Shown here: one piece after another, positions 1 to 8,464 of the stretch
Position numbering within the stretch: the first letter of the stretch is position 1
Layout: each line of letters starts with the position of its first letter
Assembly (NCBI GenBank): GCA_046710535.1
Contig: JBKEHH010000012.1
Coordinates: forward strand, 28,396-92,395
Reading direction: 5' to 3'
Origin: CAWVSB01 sp046710535
GTDB lineage: Bacteria > Pseudomonadota > Gammaproteobacteria > Pseudomonadales > CAWVSB01
Length of the DNA stretch: 64,000 bases
Notes under the pieces: generated by a model
What the model was told of the DNA's origin: nothing
Databases searched by the model: none
Seen by the model: the letters and a program-made list of their open reading frames with translations, nothing else
Made by a program: the position numbers and the translations under genes

Positions 1-313
1 ACTTAGCAATTTGGTCGATAAAAAGCTTCTCGCCCACATCTATATAGGTTTGTTCACTAATTCCGCGCATAAATTGAGCATTAATAGCCATCATGCCGGA
101 GAAACCTAGAGTACCCAGGCCAAAGTTGAGCATGGCACTTGTCATTTCAATGAATTCTCGCGTAGTTATATCGCCACGACGAAGCTGCTCTTTAATCAGC
201 GCTACTGCGGAAAATCCAGCGATAATTGTCCCGTCGAAATCAAAAATCGCGGCTGTTTTTGGACCATTGGGAAACTCTTCAATGCGCTGTAATAGTTCAT
301 TATATGTTGCCAT
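1..313 (-). CDS. HAD-IB family hydrolase, N-terminal part (runs off left edge)
   Basis: The first 104 codons of a minus-strand gene are present; the rest lies outside the window. Translation gives a HAD motif I, DFDGT, at residues 25-29 (nucleophile Asp25, acid Asp27) after a short lead starting MATYNELLQR. This places it in the HAD superfamily, most like the IB (SerB-type) phosphatases. In marine gammaproteobacteria such domains are often fused to a lysophospholipid acyltransferase, but the missing part would be needed to tell. The ATG is preceded by AAAGGTAACC, an acceptable ribosome site. It diverges from the acyl-CoA ligase gene across 247 bp that contain a 16-bp perfect palindrome. Substrate unknown. 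Confidence 0.85.
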   Translation of the reverse strand, partial: MATYNELLQRIEEFPNGPKTAAIFDFDGTIIAGFSAVALIKEQLRRGDITTREFIEMTSAMLNFGLGTLGFSGMMAINAQFMRGISEQTYIDVGEKLFIDQIAK

Positions 314-366
314 AGCTGGTGGTTACCTTTATGCGGTTCTTCATCGACTTCTAACAAAGGATTAAT

Positions 367-382
367 ATACCCCGCGGGGTAT
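367..382. promoter_or_regulatory. 16-bp perfect palindrome, candidate operator
   Basis: The sequence ATACCCCGCGGGGTAT is a perfect 16-bp inverted repeat with no loop. It lies 54 bp upstream of the HAD-IB start and about 180 bp upstream of the acyl-CoA ligase start, in the divergent intergenic region. Its GC-rich core stands out in an AT-rich spacer. Shape and position fit a dimeric repressor site (for example TetR-type), but no regulator gene is adjacent, so the factor is unknown. Confidence 0.4.
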
Positions 383-560
383 TACACTTCAATGAATCAG
401 GTCACTTAGGCAAGGTATCTGGCCTTCGTCTATTGCCAGTAAATTAGCGCGCCTAAGCTATAGGCACTAGCGGCCTCCACCGTTACTATATGATCTTCAA
501 TATTTGTACATAAAAACAGCGGTCAATGACGAACGCGATAAGTTTACTTAGGGTGGTGCA

Positions 561-2306
561 ATGCAAACTTCAGAACAAGAACAAGAACAAGTATTAGAAC
601 AGGTAATTTCTCCCATTGAGGCTTTTTATCAAAACGAGAAAGGGCGACGCACGCCTTATTGCACCAAAGATAAGTATGATGAACACCATCCACAATCACT
701 GTGTTTCACTCAACCTTGGCCAGACGGCAGTATCACCGAATATAACTGGCAAGAAGTTGGCGCTGAAGTGCGCCGAATGGCGACCTATTTGATCAGTCAA
801 GACTATCCAGCAGGCAGTACAGTAGCATTAATGTCATCTAACTGCGCTCACTGGATTATGGCTGATTTAGCAATTTGGATGGCCGGTCATATATCTGTGC
901 CGCTATACCCAGTACTGAATACAAAAACAGTGGGGCAAATACTAGCGCATAGCGAAGCCAAACTAATATTCTTGGGCAAGCTTGATTCATGGGAAGCGAT
1001 TGAAGCAGGGATTCCCGAGGGAATTGAACGAATCACTCTACCCATTTGTCCAGAGGCGGCAAAAAAAGGCGCTACCCAATGGCAAGATATTGTCGCGGCT
1101 AATGAGGCCTTAACTGATGACCCTATTCCTGCGCTAGATGATATAGCTACTATCATTTATACCTCAGGCACCACTGGGATGCCTAAGGGCGTGATGCACT
1201 CGCATCGGAATCTAGGTGCGGTGGCATCACTTGCTAAACTAATGTACGAGATTGGCGAAGAAGACCGAATGCTATCGTATTTACCATTAGCCCACGTAGC
1301 CGAGCGTGCTGCGGTTGAACTTGGACAACTCTATAGTGGCTTTTCGGTTTGGTTTGCCAACAACTTAACCACCTTTGGTGATGACTTACGTCGAGCGCAG
1401 CCGACACTGTTTTTTGCGGTACCGCGTATTTGGACTAAATTCCAGCAACAGGTGCTTGCTCAAATTCCAGCTAAAAAACTAAACCTAATGCTGAAGACAC
1501 CTATATTAAAGGGCATTATTGGTAAAAAACTACTTACCGCCATGGGACTTAACAACGTTCAAGGCGCGATCAGCGGCGCTGCACCAATTTCTACGTCGTT
1601 ATTAGAGTGGTATAAAAAACTAGGCATCGAGATTTTGGAAGGCTATGCCATGAGTGAAAACATGGCCTACTCTCATGCGACCCGCAGTGGCGACTCGCAA
1701 ATTGGTTTTGTCGGACTGCCGTCGCCACTAGTCGATTGTAAAATTGACCCAGACAATGGTGAAATTTTGGTTAAGTCACCATGTAATATGGTTGGCTACT
1801 TCAAAGAACCAGGCCTAACCAGTGAGGCAATTAACTCAGAAGGCTACTTACATACCGGCGATAAGGGTGAAATAGATGCAGCGGGCAGGTTAAAAATTAC
1901 TGGTCGAATTAAAGAAATCTTTAAAACCAGCAAAGGTAAATATGTTGCCCCCAGCCCAATTGAAAACAAGCTACTAACTAACTCATCCATAGAGCAGATT
2001 TGCGTTGCCGGCGCCAACTTAACTCAGCCACTAGCATTATTGGTATTGGCAGAAAGTATTGACGCTAACGATGACAATGTTAAAGCCGCAATAACAAAAC
2101 AGTTAGACGAGTTAAGAGCTTCGGTAAATCAGAGTTTGGATCATCATGAAAACTTAAAATGCTTAGTTATCGTCGGTGAACAATGGACTACCGAAAATAA
2201 TTTGATGACGCCCACATTAAAAATAAAACGCACAGAAATCGATAGGGTTTATGGCGACAAATACGAAACATGGCTTAATAATAAAGACACCATTATTTGG
2301 CTTTAA
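561..2306 (+). CDS. Long-chain acyl-CoA ligase (AMP-binding)
   Basis: This 581-residue adenylate-forming enzyme activates a fatty acid to acyl-AMP and then acyl-CoA in the cytosol. The AMP-binding P-loop YTSGTTGMPKG lies near residue 200. Further family blocks are LSYLPLAHVAERA, the A5-type block GYAMSENMAYSHATR near residue 360, and HTGDKGEID followed by GRIKEIFKTSKGKYVAP near 430-460. The lysine in the last block is typical of the long-chain group. The N-terminus has a run of EQ repeats outside the conserved fold. ATG follows AGGGTGG at a good distance. The alkyl sulfatase gene starts 22 bp downstream on the same strand, so the two probably form one transcript that could channel released alkyl chains, after oxidation, into acyl-CoA. 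Exact chain-length preference is not deducible. Confidence 0.9.
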   Translation: MQTSEQEQEQVLEQVISPIEAFYQNEKGRRTPYCTKDKYDEHHPQSLCFTQPWPDGSITEYNWQEVGAEVRRMATYLISQDYPAGSTVALMSSNCAHWIMADLAIWMAGHISVPLYPVLNTKTVGQILAHSEAKLIFLGKLDSWEAIEAGIPEGIERITLPICPEAAKKGATQWQDIVAANEALTDDPIPALDDIATIIYTSGTTGMPKGVMHSHRNLGAVASLAKLMYEIGEEDRMLSYLPLAHVAERAAVELGQLYSGFSVWFANNLTTFGDDLRRAQPTLFFAVPRIWTKFQQQVLAQIPAKKLNLMLKTPILKGIIGKKLLTAMGLNNVQGAISGAAPISTSLLEWYKKLGIEILEGYAMSENMAYSHATRSGDSQIGFVGLPSPLVDCKIDPDNGEILVKSPCNMVGYFKEPGLTSEAINSEGYLHTGDKGEIDAAGRLKITGRIKEIFKTSKGKYVAPSPIENKLLTNSSIEQICVAGANLTQPLALLVLAESIDANDDNVKAAITKQLDELRASVNQSLDHHENLKCLVIVGEQWTTENNLMTPTLKIKRTEIDRVYGDKYETWLNNKDTIIWL

Positions 2307-2328
2307 CATTTTTACTAAGGTTTAGTTT

Positions 2329-4317
2329 ATGAATTGGAAGACACCACTATTTAGCACATTAATCACCAGCATACTTGTAGGTTGTGGTGGTTCTACAGAG
2401 GTGCCAGTTGATAAAAGCAGTGATCAATACGGGTTTTCAGCGGCAACTGAAACAACGGCCAAAACGAACAAGGAAGTATTAGCAAACCTTCCTTTTCATA
2501 ATAGACAAGACTTTGATGACGCAATAAAGGGCTTTATCGCCACAGATGAAGCGCTTAGCATTACTAATGCTCGAGGCGAAATTATTTGGCGCCCCGATGA
2601 CTACGGCTTTATAACAGGTGATGCCCCAGCCTCAGCTAACCCAAGCCTGTGGCGACAAGCTAAGCTAAACAATATTAACGGCTTGTTTAAAGTCAGCGAG
2701 CGTATTTACCAAATACGCGGATATGACTTAGCGAATATGAGTATTATTGAAGGCGATTCTGGCTGGATTGTGATTGATCCATTAACCGCTAGCGAGACTG
2801 CGGCCAAAGGCATGGCGTTAGTAAGAAAACACTTAGGTGATAAACCGATTACTGGCATTATTTTCACCCATAGCCATGTTGATCATTTTGGCGGTGCGCT
2901 GGGCATTATTAGCAGTGCAGAAATAGCTGAACGTAATATTCCGGTAATCGCGCCGATTGGTTTTATCGAAGAAGCAACCAGTGAAAATGTTATTGCCGGT
3001 AATGCGATGATGCGCCGCAGTACTTTTTCCTATGGCAAAAACCTCCCTCGTACGCAGCGCGGTCATATCGGTTCTGGCTTAGGAAAGGCTCCCGCTTATG
3101 GTACAACAGGCATACTTGAACCCAACTACACCGTAGACACAACTGGGCAAGAGCTTACCGTCGACGGCGTTGATTTCATCTTCCAAAATGCGTCAGGTTC
3201 AGAGGCACCTTCAGAGTTGACCTTCTATTTACCGCAACTGAAAACCTACTGTGGCGCCGAAGTGTTGTCACGCAATATGCACAATATATATACCTTACGC
3301 GGCGCTAAAGTACGTGATGCGGTTAAATGGGCAGGTTTTATCAATGAGGCGATGGATATGGCCGCCAACGCAGATAACTATTTTGCCAGCCACCATTGGC
3401 CCATGTGGGGCAATGAGCAAATTATTGAATACTTAGAAAAACAGCGCGATATGTACAAATACATTCATGACCAAACCATGCGCTTAGCTAATAGTGGGTT
3501 AACTCCAAATGAAATTGCTGAAGAGATTGAAATGCCAGCTTCACTACAGCAACAATTTTATAACCGCGGTTATTACGGCACTTTAAAGCACAACGCTAAA
3601 GCGGTATACCAACACTATTATGGCTGGTATGACGGTAATCCTGCCAACTTAGATGCCTTAACTGAGGTCGACGCAGGCCAAAAATATGTGACGTTAATGG
3701 GCGGCCCGGATGCCGTAATTGCAGCCGCGAAGACCGCTTATGACAAGGGTGAATATCGATGGGTAGCGCAACTGCTTAATCACCTTGTCTTTGCCGAACC
3801 AGACAATAGGCAAGCGCGAGGATTACTGGCAACAGTTTATGATCAACTTGGTTATCAGTCAGAATCTGGCGTATGGCGTGATGTATATCTTAATGCCGCA
3901 TTAGAGTTACGTAATGGCGCCCCTGAAAAGGGCATGAATATGGCTGATGCCAAGGGAATTATAACTCAGACTCCCGTTAGTAAGTTTTTCGATGCGATGT
4001 CGGTACGTTTAAACGGCATGAAAGCCGACGGTGTTGAAAAAGTTATTAATGTCAGAATCACTGACCTGAATGAAAATCATGTGTTAGGCATCAAAAACTC
4101 TGTATTTCATCACACAATTGGAACAGTCAACGCCGAGGCAAACGCAAGCATAGCAATAAGCCATTCGCTGCTTACCGATATGTTAACTGGCAGCGCAGGG
4201 ATCAAAGACGTTCTCACCTCAGATGAACTGGACATTCAAGGAAGTACAATCGACTTGATTCAATTCTTTTCTTTATTCGAAGCGCCGGAAACAACATTCA
4301 ATATTGTCACACCGTAG
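2329..4317 (+). CDS. Alkyl sulfatase, SdsA1-like metallo-beta-lactamase fold lipoprotein
   Basis: A 662-residue exported enzyme that would cleave primary alkyl sulfates such as SDS to alcohol and sulfate. The N-terminus has a lipoprotein signal ending in a cysteine (ILVGCGG, Cys at about 19), so it is probably membrane-anchored in the periplasm. The metal motif THSHVDHFGG (HxHxDH) is near residue 180, and a further conserved block around FASHHWPMWGNEQ lies near 350. The alkyl-sulfatase dimerisation region follows (YYGTLKHNAKAVYQ near 420), and the last 120 residues match the SCP2-like C-terminal domain. Length is as expected for the SdsA1/BDS1 family. It follows the acyl-CoA ligase gene by 22 bp. 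A perfect hairpin lies 7 bp after the stop. Confidence 0.9.
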   Translation: MNWKTPLFSTLITSILVGCGGSTEVPVDKSSDQYGFSAATETTAKTNKEVLANLPFHNRQDFDDAIKGFIATDEALSITNARGEIIWRPDDYGFITGDAPASANPSLWRQAKLNNINGLFKVSERIYQIRGYDLANMSIIEGDSGWIVIDPLTASETAAKGMALVRKHLGDKPITGIIFTHSHVDHFGGALGIISSAEIAERNIPVIAPIGFIEEATSENVIAGNAMMRRSTFSYGKNLPRTQRGHIGSGLGKAPAYGTTGILEPNYTVDTTGQELTVDGVDFIFQNASGSEAPSELTFYLPQLKTYCGAEVLSRNMHNIYTLRGAKVRDAVKWAGFINEAMDMAANADNYFASHHWPMWGNEQIIEYLEKQRDMYKYIHDQTMRLANSGLTPNEIAEEIEMPASLQQQFYNRGYYGTLKHNAKAVYQHYYGWYDGNPANLDALTEVDAGQKYVTLMGGPDAVIAAAKTAYDKGEYRWVAQLLNHLVFAEPDNRQARGLLATVYDQLGYQSESGVWRDVYLNAALELRNGAPEKGMNMADAKGIITQTPVSKFFDAMSVRLNGMKADGVEKVINVRITDLNENHVLGIKNSVFHHTIGTVNAEANASIAISHSLLTDMLTGSAGIKDVLTSDELDIQGSTIDLIQFFSLFEAPETTFNIVTP

Positions 4318-4324
4318 GCATAGC

Positions 4325-4350
4325 AACTCAAAGGCGTCTGCCTTTGAGTT
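4325..4350 (+). terminator. Hairpin after the alkyl sulfatase gene
   Basis: A perfect 11-bp stem (AACTCAAAGGC with GCCTTTGAGTT) and 4-nt loop begin 7 bp after the alkyl sulfatase stop. There is no T-run behind it, so it may stop transcription weakly or protect the 3' end of the mRNA. Confidence 0.55.
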
Positions 4351-4466
4351 TCACCCTATAAAAATAGCATTATATAGCAATACAGCGTAATAATACCGCA
4401 CTGAGTCTTTGCCATTTTTGGCAAAATCAGTATACTTCGTAAAAATTTTAATTCGGTGTATTTATC

Positions 4467-5567
4467 ATGTTCAAATTACGTCATCTAAAAGTAATCTCTT
4501 ATGCGCTGTTCAGTATTTCTTTAGCTATATTTTCAAACGCTTCGCTAGCCAATGTCGTCACCTTGAAAAATGGTTCGATATTAATTGGCGGCAGTGTGTC
4601 AAAGCAGGAAGACCAGCTAATAATGAGCACCTCTTTTGCCGGAGAGATAAGAATAAACTGGGATGAAATCGCTGAAATAAAGGTACATCAGCCCATAGAA
4701 GTTCATACGATTGACGGCGAAATTATAGAGACACTGTTAATTGTTAATGATAATAGCCTTCCTACCGACGGCCCATTAATCACCTTAGAAGACGGCAGTC
4801 ATACTGGGAGCGATTCACCATATGTTGATAGCGATGATGTTGCAATAATTAACCCTGAGCCTTGGGAGCTAGGTATTGGCTCTAAATTTAATGGCCTTGT
4901 AGACTTTGGCCTACAATATAATAGCGGTAATACTGAGACAGAATCTTTAACGGCCAGTACGGATCTCAACTGGGAGCGCGTAGACGATCGCTGGGGAGTA
5001 CAAGCAAGATATTTTAATGAAAAGACCAACAGCGTAACTACTCAAGATAATTGGCTGATCAGAAGTAACTACGACCACTTTTTAACAGATTCATGGTACA
5101 CCGGCATATACGGTCAGCTAGAACAAAATCAAATTGCTAATCTCGACCAACGATTAAGCGTAGGTCCTTCGCTCGGTCGTCAGTTTTGGCAAAGCGATGA
5201 AACTAACCTGAGCTCTGAAGTTGGTCTAGTGTATGTTGATGAAAAATTTGATTATGACGCTAGTGACGCTCCAGAAGACCGTCGAGAGGACAATACCTAC
5301 ACAGGCTTTCGTTGGAACATAAAATACGACAGGTATACGTTTAAAGACATTATACAAATTTACTATGAAAACGAGCTGCTACTTGACGCTAAGGATATCA
5401 GTAACGATGAGCGAACTGTATTTAAAGCAGTAATTGGTGCTCGAGTATTTCTGATTGAAAACCTATCAGCTGGAGCAGAGTTTCAGTATGACTATGATGG
5501 CAGCGCTATAGGGACAACGAAGAAAGAAGATACTAGAACAGTAATTAAGCTAGGTTATTCTTGGTAA
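4467..5567 (+). CDS. DUF481 family outer-membrane protein
   Basis: A 366-residue secreted protein with an N-terminal signal peptide (hydrophobic to about residue 27, then SLANVVTLKNG). The segment from about 130 to the end matches DUF481 (YdiY-like, once called salt-induced outer membrane protein): it contains the family opening with GLQYNSGNTETESL, alternating beta-strand character, and an aromatic C-terminal residue (GYSW) typical of outer-membrane barrels. The first 100 residues resemble the small beta domain with a LKNGxxxxG motif often found in front of DUF481. It is monocistronic between two hairpins and convergent with phoU. The function of the family is not established. Confidence 0.8.
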   Translation: MFKLRHLKVISYALFSISLAIFSNASLANVVTLKNGSILIGGSVSKQEDQLIMSTSFAGEIRINWDEIAEIKVHQPIEVHTIDGEIIETLLIVNDNSLPTDGPLITLEDGSHTGSDSPYVDSDDVAIINPEPWELGIGSKFNGLVDFGLQYNSGNTETESLTASTDLNWERVDDRWGVQARYFNEKTNSVTTQDNWLIRSNYDHFLTDSWYTGIYGQLEQNQIANLDQRLSVGPSLGRQFWQSDETNLSSEVGLVYVDEKFDYDASDAPEDRREDNTYTGFRWNIKYDRYTFKDIIQIYYENELLLDAKDISNDERTVFKAVIGARVFLIENLSAGAEFQYDYDGSAIGTTKKEDTRTVIKLGYSW

Positions 5568-5579
5568 TAACCTAGCTTA
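5546..5579. terminator. Bidirectional hairpin between DUF481 gene and phoU
   Basis: A perfect 14-bp inverted repeat (arms 5546-5559 and 5566-5579, core AGCTAGGTTATT) with a 6-nt loop. The left arm lies inside the last codons of the DUF481 gene and the loop includes the first base of its stop codon. No long T-run follows on either strand. Its place between convergent genes supports a terminator role for both. Confidence 0.65.
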
Positions 5580-5605
5580 GGTGAAGACTTAGTTATAGTG
5601 AAAAA

Positions 5606-6286
5606 TTAAGTATGACGAATATCTTCACCTTTAACGATAAATACAATCTGCTCGCATAAGTTTTTAGCATGGTCACCAACACGCTCTAGCGAGCGTATTA
5701 CCCATAGCACATTCATTACTCGGCTTATCGAACGCGGATCTTCCATCATATAAGTCATTAACTCACGCAATGCTGTCTTATAATCTAAATCAATTTGCTC
5801 GTCTTCCTTTAATACTTCTAAGGCAGCAGCAGCATCTAAATTAGCAAATGCGGTTAAGGCATGATCCAACATCGTTAATACCGATTTTCCAATGTGACGA
5901 ACTTCGGTATAACCCTTTGGTGATGCACCATTTTCTACTAAGTCTATGGCCTGCCTCGCGATTTTCTTGGCTTCGTCACCAATGCGCTCTAAGTCGCCCA
6001 CAGCTCGACCAACTGACATAATAAAACGTAGGTCGCTGGCGGTAGGCTGACGCTTAACAATAATCAAGATGCACGCTTCGTCGATATCAATTTCCATATC
6101 ATCAACTTTTGATTCTTTATTGATAACTTTAGTCGCCAATAAGTCATCGGCATCACCAATCGCCTTTAATGCACTTTCAAGCTGACTCAGTACAGTACTA
6201 CCCATTTTTAAAGTTTTATCGCGGATACTTAGTAGCTCTTCATCAAAGTTTGAAACGATATGATTATCTAGTGGCATTTTGTCCAT
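5606..6286 (-). CDS. phoU: Phosphate signalling protein PhoU
   Basis: A 226-residue cytosolic protein made of two PhoU repeats, each a three-helix unit. The metal-binding motifs are seen as RAVGDLERIGDEAKKIA near residue 85-100 and RSLERVGDHAKNLCEQ near 195-210. PhoU links the Pst transporter to PhoR-PhoB signalling and restrains phosphate uptake when phosphate is plentiful. ATG at 6286 has AGAGG eight bases upstream. It is the last gene of pstS-pstC-pstA-pstB-phoU, 11 bp after pstB, and is convergent with the DUF481 gene. phoB and phoR are not in this window. Confidence 0.97.
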   Translation of the reverse strand: MDKMPLDNHIVSNFDEELLSIRDKTLKMGSTVLSQLESALKAIGDADDLLATKVINKESKVDDMEIDIDEACILIIVKRQPTASDLRFIMSVGRAVGDLERIGDEAKKIARQAIDLVENGASPKGYTEVRHIGKSVLTMLDHALTAFANLDAAAALEVLKEDEQIDLDYKTALRELMTYMMEDPRSISRVMNVLWVIRSLERVGDHAKNLCEQIVFIVKGEDIRHT

Positions 6287-6297
6287 AATTTTATCCT

Positions 6298-7122
6298 CTA
6301 ACCGAAACGGCCAGTAATGTAGGCTTCCGTTAATTCGTGCTGTGGCGTGGTGAACACCATATCTGTGGCATTTACTTCGACCAACTTTCCGAGATGAAAA
6401 TAAGCAGTTCGCTTCGACACTCTCGCAGCCTGCTGCATTGAGTGAGTCACAATAGCGATAGCATAATTTTGACTTAACTCTTCAATCAATTCTTCAATTC
6501 TTGCTGTTGCAATAGGATCAAGCGCCGAACAAGGCTCATCCATCAAAATTACTTCAGGGCTAACGGCAATCGCTCTGGCAATACATAAGCGCTGCTGCTG
6601 ACCACCAGATAAACCGGTACCCGGTCCGTCTAACCTGTCTTTCACTTCATTCCACAAACTTGCCCGGCGTAAGCTTTTTTCTACCATTTCATCCAACTCA
6701 TCCTTGCTATCGAACAAACCATGAATTTTCGGACCATAGGCAACATTGTCATAAATGCTTTTGGGGAATGGATTAGGCTTTTGAAACACCATACCAACCC
6801 GGGCACGCAGCGCAACCACATCCATATTACTGCTATAGATATCCTCTCCTTCCAGTAAAATATCACCCGATATTTTACAGCCGTCAATAGTGTCGTTCAT
6901 GCGATTAAGACAACGTAAAAATGTAGATTTACCACAACCAGACGGTCCAATCATCGCCACAATATCGTTTTTGCCAAGGTCGATACTTACATCATGTATG
7001 GCTTGTTTATCGTCATAGAATACATCGATGTTTTTCATCTGCATTTTTGGGTCCACTACAGCCACACTGCCCACTGTTGGCTCACTCAAATTTACGTCTG
7101 TACCATCCATTGATTTTTCCAC
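6298..7122 (-). CDS. pstB: Phosphate ABC transporter ATP-binding protein PstB
   Basis: A 274-residue ATPase subunit of the high-affinity phosphate importer. It has the Walker A motif GPSGCGKST near residue 60, Q-loop MVFQKPNPFPKSIYDN (the PNPFP stretch is characteristic of PstB), signature LSGGQQQRL near 172, Walker B VILMDEPCSALD and H-loop IVTHS. The track start is GTG at 7122, preceded by AGGG eight bases upstream; an ATG four codons later is an alternative. It lies 61 bp after pstA and 11 bp before phoU. Confidence 0.97.
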   Translation of the reverse strand: MEKSMDGTDVNLSEPTVGSVAVVDPKMQMKNIDVFYDDKQAIHDVSIDLGKNDIVAMIGPSGCGKSTFLRCLNRMNDTIDGCKISGDILLEGEDIYSSNMDVVALRARVGMVFQKPNPFPKSIYDNVAYGPKIHGLFDSKDELDEMVEKSLRRASLWNEVKDRLDGPGTGLSGGQQQRLCIARAIAVSPEVILMDEPCSALDPIATARIEELIEELSQNYAIAIVTHSMQQAARVSKRTAYFHLGKLVEVNATDMVFTTPQHELTEAYITGRFG

Positions 7123-7183
7123 TATTTAGCCCTACTCAGTATTGATTTTTTTAGTAACTCTTTCGCTTAATAAAAATCGCCGT

Positions 7184-8464
7184 CTACCATCTTTTCTCTA
7201 ATCGTTTTCTAACCACAACGGCAAAGGTATTCATGCAGATCAAAAAGCCCAACAACACCATAATAGCCGCCGATGTTTTTTCTACAAAGGCACGTTCAGG
7301 GCTATCTGCCCATAAGAATATTTGCACTGGCAGCACGGTTGATGGGTCAGTAAACCCACTAGGTACATCAACGATAAAGGCAATCATACCAATCATCATT
7401 AATGGTGCAGTTTCACCAAGCGCCTGCGCCATGCCAATAATTGCACCGGTTAACATTCCCGGCATTGCCAATGGCAACACATGATGCAATACAACTTGTT
7501 GTTTCGACGCCCCCAAGCCTCTGGCGGCATCACGAATTGACGGCGGTACAGTTTTAATTGCCGCTCGACTGGTAATAATAATAGTCGGCAAAGTCATCAA
7601 GGTAAGTACTAACCCACCAATCAATGGAATTGATCGCGGCACTTCAAAAAAGCTAATAAAAATCGCTAAGCCTAACAAACCAAATATTATTGACGGTACT
7701 GCTGCAAGGTTATTAATATTAACCTCAATGAAATCAGTCCACTTATTTTTAGGCGCAAATTCTTCTAAATAAATAGCCGCCGCCACACCGATAGGAAACG
7801 ACAGCCCTAAAGTCACTATCATGGTTAAGATTGAACCAACTACAGCGCTTAATATACCTGCTTGCTCTGGCTCACGTGAATCACCATTAGTAAAAAAGTT
7901 ACTATTAAAGCGCAATTCTATTTTGCCGCTATCAATTAGTGCATCAGCCCATTTACGCTGCTCTTCACTAATACGACCTATATAAGGATCGCCGTCCAAG
8001 ACAGATTTATAATACGAGTCAATATCATCATCAGCCAATAACCAAACAGTAGCAGTAGTGTTAAATAATTCAGGTTTTTCGAACAGGTAGTCACGCATAT
8101 CATAACCCGCGCCCGTACTGGCTAAACTATAGATCTCACGTTTAGCTTTTCTGCCAGTTACTTCACTAAACTCAGTGCGCAAACTCTGCTTGATAATTCC
8201 TTGCCAATCGCCCAAGACCACTGCCTCTTGGTCAGCCAAATTATCAACCCCTAAAATATCACTATCAAAGTTAACGTCTAACTGTATATAACTTAACCGA
8301 AACGCGCCGTGCCCCTTGCCTACAATATCCACAAATAAAAGGGCTAAGCACGACAATGCAAAAATAATGGAAATGCGCCCATACCACTTAAAACGTTTTT
8401 CAGCGCGGTAGCGTTTGCCTAAAGATTTTTCAATTCTGTCAATTGTTGCGGGTTGCTTACTCAT
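7184..8464 (-). CDS. pstA: Phosphate ABC transporter permease PstA, long form
   Basis: A 426-residue inner-membrane permease. The C-terminal 230 residues are the MetI-like permease domain, with the EAA-type loop RAAIKTVPPSIRDAARGLGASKQQ near residue 310. The first 180 residues form the DUF3333 extension found in gammaproteobacterial long PstA: one membrane segment near 25-45 and a periplasmic region. The start overlaps the end of pstC by 8 nt (ATGAGTAA), implying coupled translation, with GGAG in front. It pairs with PstC to form the phosphate channel. Confidence 0.96.
   Translation of the reverse strand: MSKQPATIDRIEKSLGKRYRAEKRFKWYGRISIIFALSCLALLFVDIVGKGHGAFRLSYIQLDVNFDSDILGVDNLADQEAVVLGDWQGIIKQSLRTEFSEVTGRKAKREIYSLASTGAGYDMRDYLFEKPELFNTTATVWLLADDDIDSYYKSVLDGDPYIGRISEEQRKWADALIDSGKIELRFNSNFFTNGDSREPEQAGILSAVVGSILTMIVTLGLSFPIGVAAAIYLEEFAPKNKWTDFIEVNINNLAAVPSIIFGLLGLAIFISFFEVPRSIPLIGGLVLTLMTLPTIIITSRAAIKTVPPSIRDAARGLGASKQQVVLHHVLPLAMPGMLTGAIIGMAQALGETAPLMMIGMIAFIVDVPSGFTDPSTVLPVQIFLWADSPERAFVEKTSAAIMVLLGFLICMNTFAVVVRKRLEKRW

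Noticed and set aside
93..365. 90-codon plus-strand ORF at the left edge
   Set aside because: It is antisense to the HAD-IB coding region, which has a clear DFDGT motif.
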